From the NCBI GenBank assembly GCA_900548565.1, contig URKV01000096.1:1-6695 (forward strand): a DNA stretch of 6,695 nt, read 5' to 3'. The notes below the pieces were generated by a model. It was not told the origin of the DNA. It searched no databases and saw nothing but the letters and a program-made list of their open reading frames with translations. Below are positions 5,535 to 6,695 of the stretch, piece after piece. The DNA comes from an uncultured Collinsella sp. Lineage in GTDB: Bacteria; Actinomycetota; Coriobacteriia; Coriobacteriales; Coriobacteriaceae. The position numbers and the translations under genes were made by a program. Each line of letters opens with the position of its first letter. Positions within the stretch are counted from its first letter, which is position 1.

Positions 5535-6308
5535 ATGGGCAACTTGAACAATGGCGCGCTCGAGCGCAACGACTCACGTCGCGTGGCACTGGTCACGGGC
5601 GGCTCGCGGGGTATCGGCCGCGCCTGCGCTATCGGTCTGGCGGAGGATGGCTACGATATCGCCGTCGTCTATGTCGGCAGCGTCGATGCGGCGCGTGAGA
5701 CGTGCGACGCCTGCGAGGCGGCTGGCGCCACGGCGCGCTCATATCAATGTGACGTGGCCGACCCCGCTGCCGTCAACGCGTGCGTGGAAGCGGTCCTCAA
5801 CGACTTTGGCTCCATTTGGGCGCTCGTCAACAACGCTGGCATCACCCGCGATGGCCTGCTCATGCGCATGGGCGATGACGCCTTCGATCGCGTGCTCGAT
5901 GTCAATCTTAAAGGAACGTTTAACACGACGCGCGCGCTCACCAAGACCTTTATGCGCCAGCGCGGCGGCTGCGTCGTCAACATGAGCTCGGTTGTGGGCC
6001 TGATGGGCAATGCCGGGCAGGCCAACTACGCTGCCTCCAAGGCGGGCGTGATCGGCCTGACCAAGGCGGTGGCGCGCGAGCTTGCGCCCCGCGGCGTACG
6101 AGTGAACGCGGTCGCACCCGGGTTTGTCGAGACCGATATGACGGCAAAGCTATCGGATAAGGTGCGTGCGGCGTGCGAGGAGCAGATTCCCCTGAGGCGC
6201 ATGGCGCGTCCCGAGGAAGTGGCCGGCGTGGTGCGCTTTTTGGCGAGTGATGCGGCTGCCTACATTACGGGCGAGGTCGTGCGCGTCGACGGCGGAATGG
6301 CGATGTAG
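5535..6308 (+). CDS. fabG: 3-oxoacyl-ACP reductase
   Basis: FabG reduces 3-ketoacyl-ACP to 3-hydroxyacyl-ACP with NADPH. The 257-residue protein is a classical short-chain dehydrogenase. It has the cofactor loop TGGSRGIGRA (21-30), DVAD (73-76), NNAG (99-102), catalytic Asn124 in DVNLKGTF, Ser152 in NMSSVVGLMGN, Tyr165 and Lys169 in QANYAASKAG, APGFVETDMT, and a C-terminal ITGEVVRVDGGMAM. SVVGLMGNAGQANYAASKAG is close to E. coli FabG, and the operon position supports FabG over other SDR enzymes. ATG 5535 follows AAAGGA (5524-5529); about 15 residues precede the first strand, some ten more than in many FabGs, but no later start codon with a binding site is available. fabF follows after about 39 bases. 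Confidence 0.95.
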   Translation: MGNLNNGALERNDSRRVALVTGGSRGIGRACAIGLAEDGYDIAVVYVGSVDAARETCDACEAAGATARSYQCDVADPAAVNACVEAVLNDFGSIWALVNNAGITRDGLLMRMGDDAFDRVLDVNLKGTFNTTRALTKTFMRQRGGCVVNMSSVVGLMGNAGQANYAASKAGVIGLTKAVARELAPRGVRVNAVAPGFVETDMTAKLSDKVRAACEEQIPLRRMARPEEVAGVVRFLASDAAAYITGEVVRVDGGMAM

Positions 6309-6347
6309 AAACCAGGGCCGAACAACGGCTTGAATGAGGAGACCATG

Positions 6348-6645
6348 ATGGAACAGAGAGTTGCAATCACCGGCATCGGTGCCGTGTCGCCGCTCGGCAA
6401 CACCGCGCTTGCCACCTGGGCGGCCATGTGCGCCGGCACGTGCGGCATCGGCCCGATCACGCACTTCGATACCGATGCGTTTGCCGTCAAGGTGGCAGCC
6501 GAGGTCAAGGGCTTTGACGGCAACGAGTACTTTGGCAAGCGTGACGCCAAGCATCTCGACCCCTGCGTTCAGTTTGCGATGGCGGCTTCGGACGAAGCCA
6601 TGCACGATGCGGGCTTTGATGTCGAAGGCGCCATCGATCGCGAGC
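6348..6645 (+). CDS. fabF: 3-oxoacyl-ACP synthase II, N-terminal part (3' truncated by contig end)
   Basis: FabF elongates acyl-ACP with malonyl-ACP in each cycle. Only the first 99 residues of a protein of about 410 are here. MEQRVAITGIGAVSPLGNT is the classic N-terminus of the FabF/FabB family, followed by CGIGPITHFDTDAFAVKVAAEVKGFD, FGKRDAKHLDPCVQFAMAASDEAM and DAGFD. The catalytic Cys-His-His residues lie in the missing part. ATG 6348 is chosen because GGAG (6338-6341) is 6 bases upstream; ATG 6345 is too close to it and TTG 6330 would precede it. FabF rather than FabB is inferred from the position after fabG and from VSPLGNT. The genomic sequence stops at 6645. Continuing the frame reads adapter and gives the artefactual tail PVSYTHLTLPTILRV. 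Confidence 0.92.
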
Positions 6646-6695
6646 CTGTCTCTTATACACATCTGACGCTGCCGACGATCTTACGCGTGTAGATC
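6646..6695 (-). other. Nextera Read 1 adapter, i5 index and P5 primer read-through (not genomic)
   Basis: Bases 6646-6664 are CTGTCTCTTATACACATCT, the reverse complement of the Tn5 mosaic end. Bases 6665-6678 (GACGCTGCCGACGA) complete the Read 1 adapter. The next 8 bases (6679-6686, TCTTACGC) occupy the i5 index slot and reverse-complement to GCGTAAGA, the Nextera XT S517/N517 index as I recall it. GTGTAGATC (6687-6695) is the start of the complemented P5 sequence. None of this is from the organism. Confidence 0.98.

Noticed and set aside
6150..6662. Minus-strand open frame beginning MCIRDR at the right end
   Set aside because: Its start codon lies in the adapter and the rest is antisense to fabG and fabF.
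1..6695. 25-bp perfect terminal inverted repeats that would suggest a transposon or linear element
   Set aside because: Both ends are Illumina Nextera adapter with the Tn5 mosaic end; the interior holds only housekeeping genes and no transposase.

Overview
This is a gene-dense, GC-rich stretch of bacterial chromosome. The protein sequences, TTG/ATG starts with strong GGAGG-type ribosome binding sites, and near-exclusive use of AAG for lysine in the ribosomal genes suggest an anaerobic high-GC Gram-positive of the class Coriobacteriia, probably Collinsella-like. That placement is an inference from sequence character; there is no rRNA gene to confirm it. The outermost 25 bases on the left and 50 bases on the right are not genomic. 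They are untrimmed Illumina Nextera (Tn5) adapter, and the right end runs on into an i5 index and P5 primer sequence.

Left part (26-1390, + strand): the 3' half of fusA (elongation factor G), a 60-base gap holding a small hairpin, then rpsJ (ribosomal protein S10, TTG start), closed at once by a strong rho-independent terminator. Neither tuf nor the usual rplC partner of the S10 operon follows. Middle (1443-2395): a minus-strand biotin-protein ligase gene (birA, without the DNA-binding domain) and a 176-base divergent intergenic region. That region carries two nearly identical 18-bp dyad elements that look like operators for the fatty-acid operon.

Right part (2396-6645, + strand): a type II fatty acid synthesis operon in the order fabH - acpP - fabK - fabD - fabG - fabF (cut by the contig end). 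FabD makes malonyl-ACP, FabH condenses it with an acyl-CoA primer, FabF elongates, FabG reduces the 3-ketoacyl-ACP, and FabK (FMN-dependent) reduces the enoyl-ACP; AcpP carries the chain throughout. The dehydratase (fabZ) and acetyl-CoA carboxylase genes are not in the window and would be expected beyond the right edge if the cluster follows the streptococcal/clostridial pattern. The divergent birA fits this context, since its product biotinylates the carboxylase subunit AccB that supplies malonyl-CoA.

I see no mobile element, CRISPR array, tRNA or evidence of a new multi-gene system. The most useful leads are the paired operator candidate in front of fabH and the isolated fusA-rpsJ-terminator arrangement.
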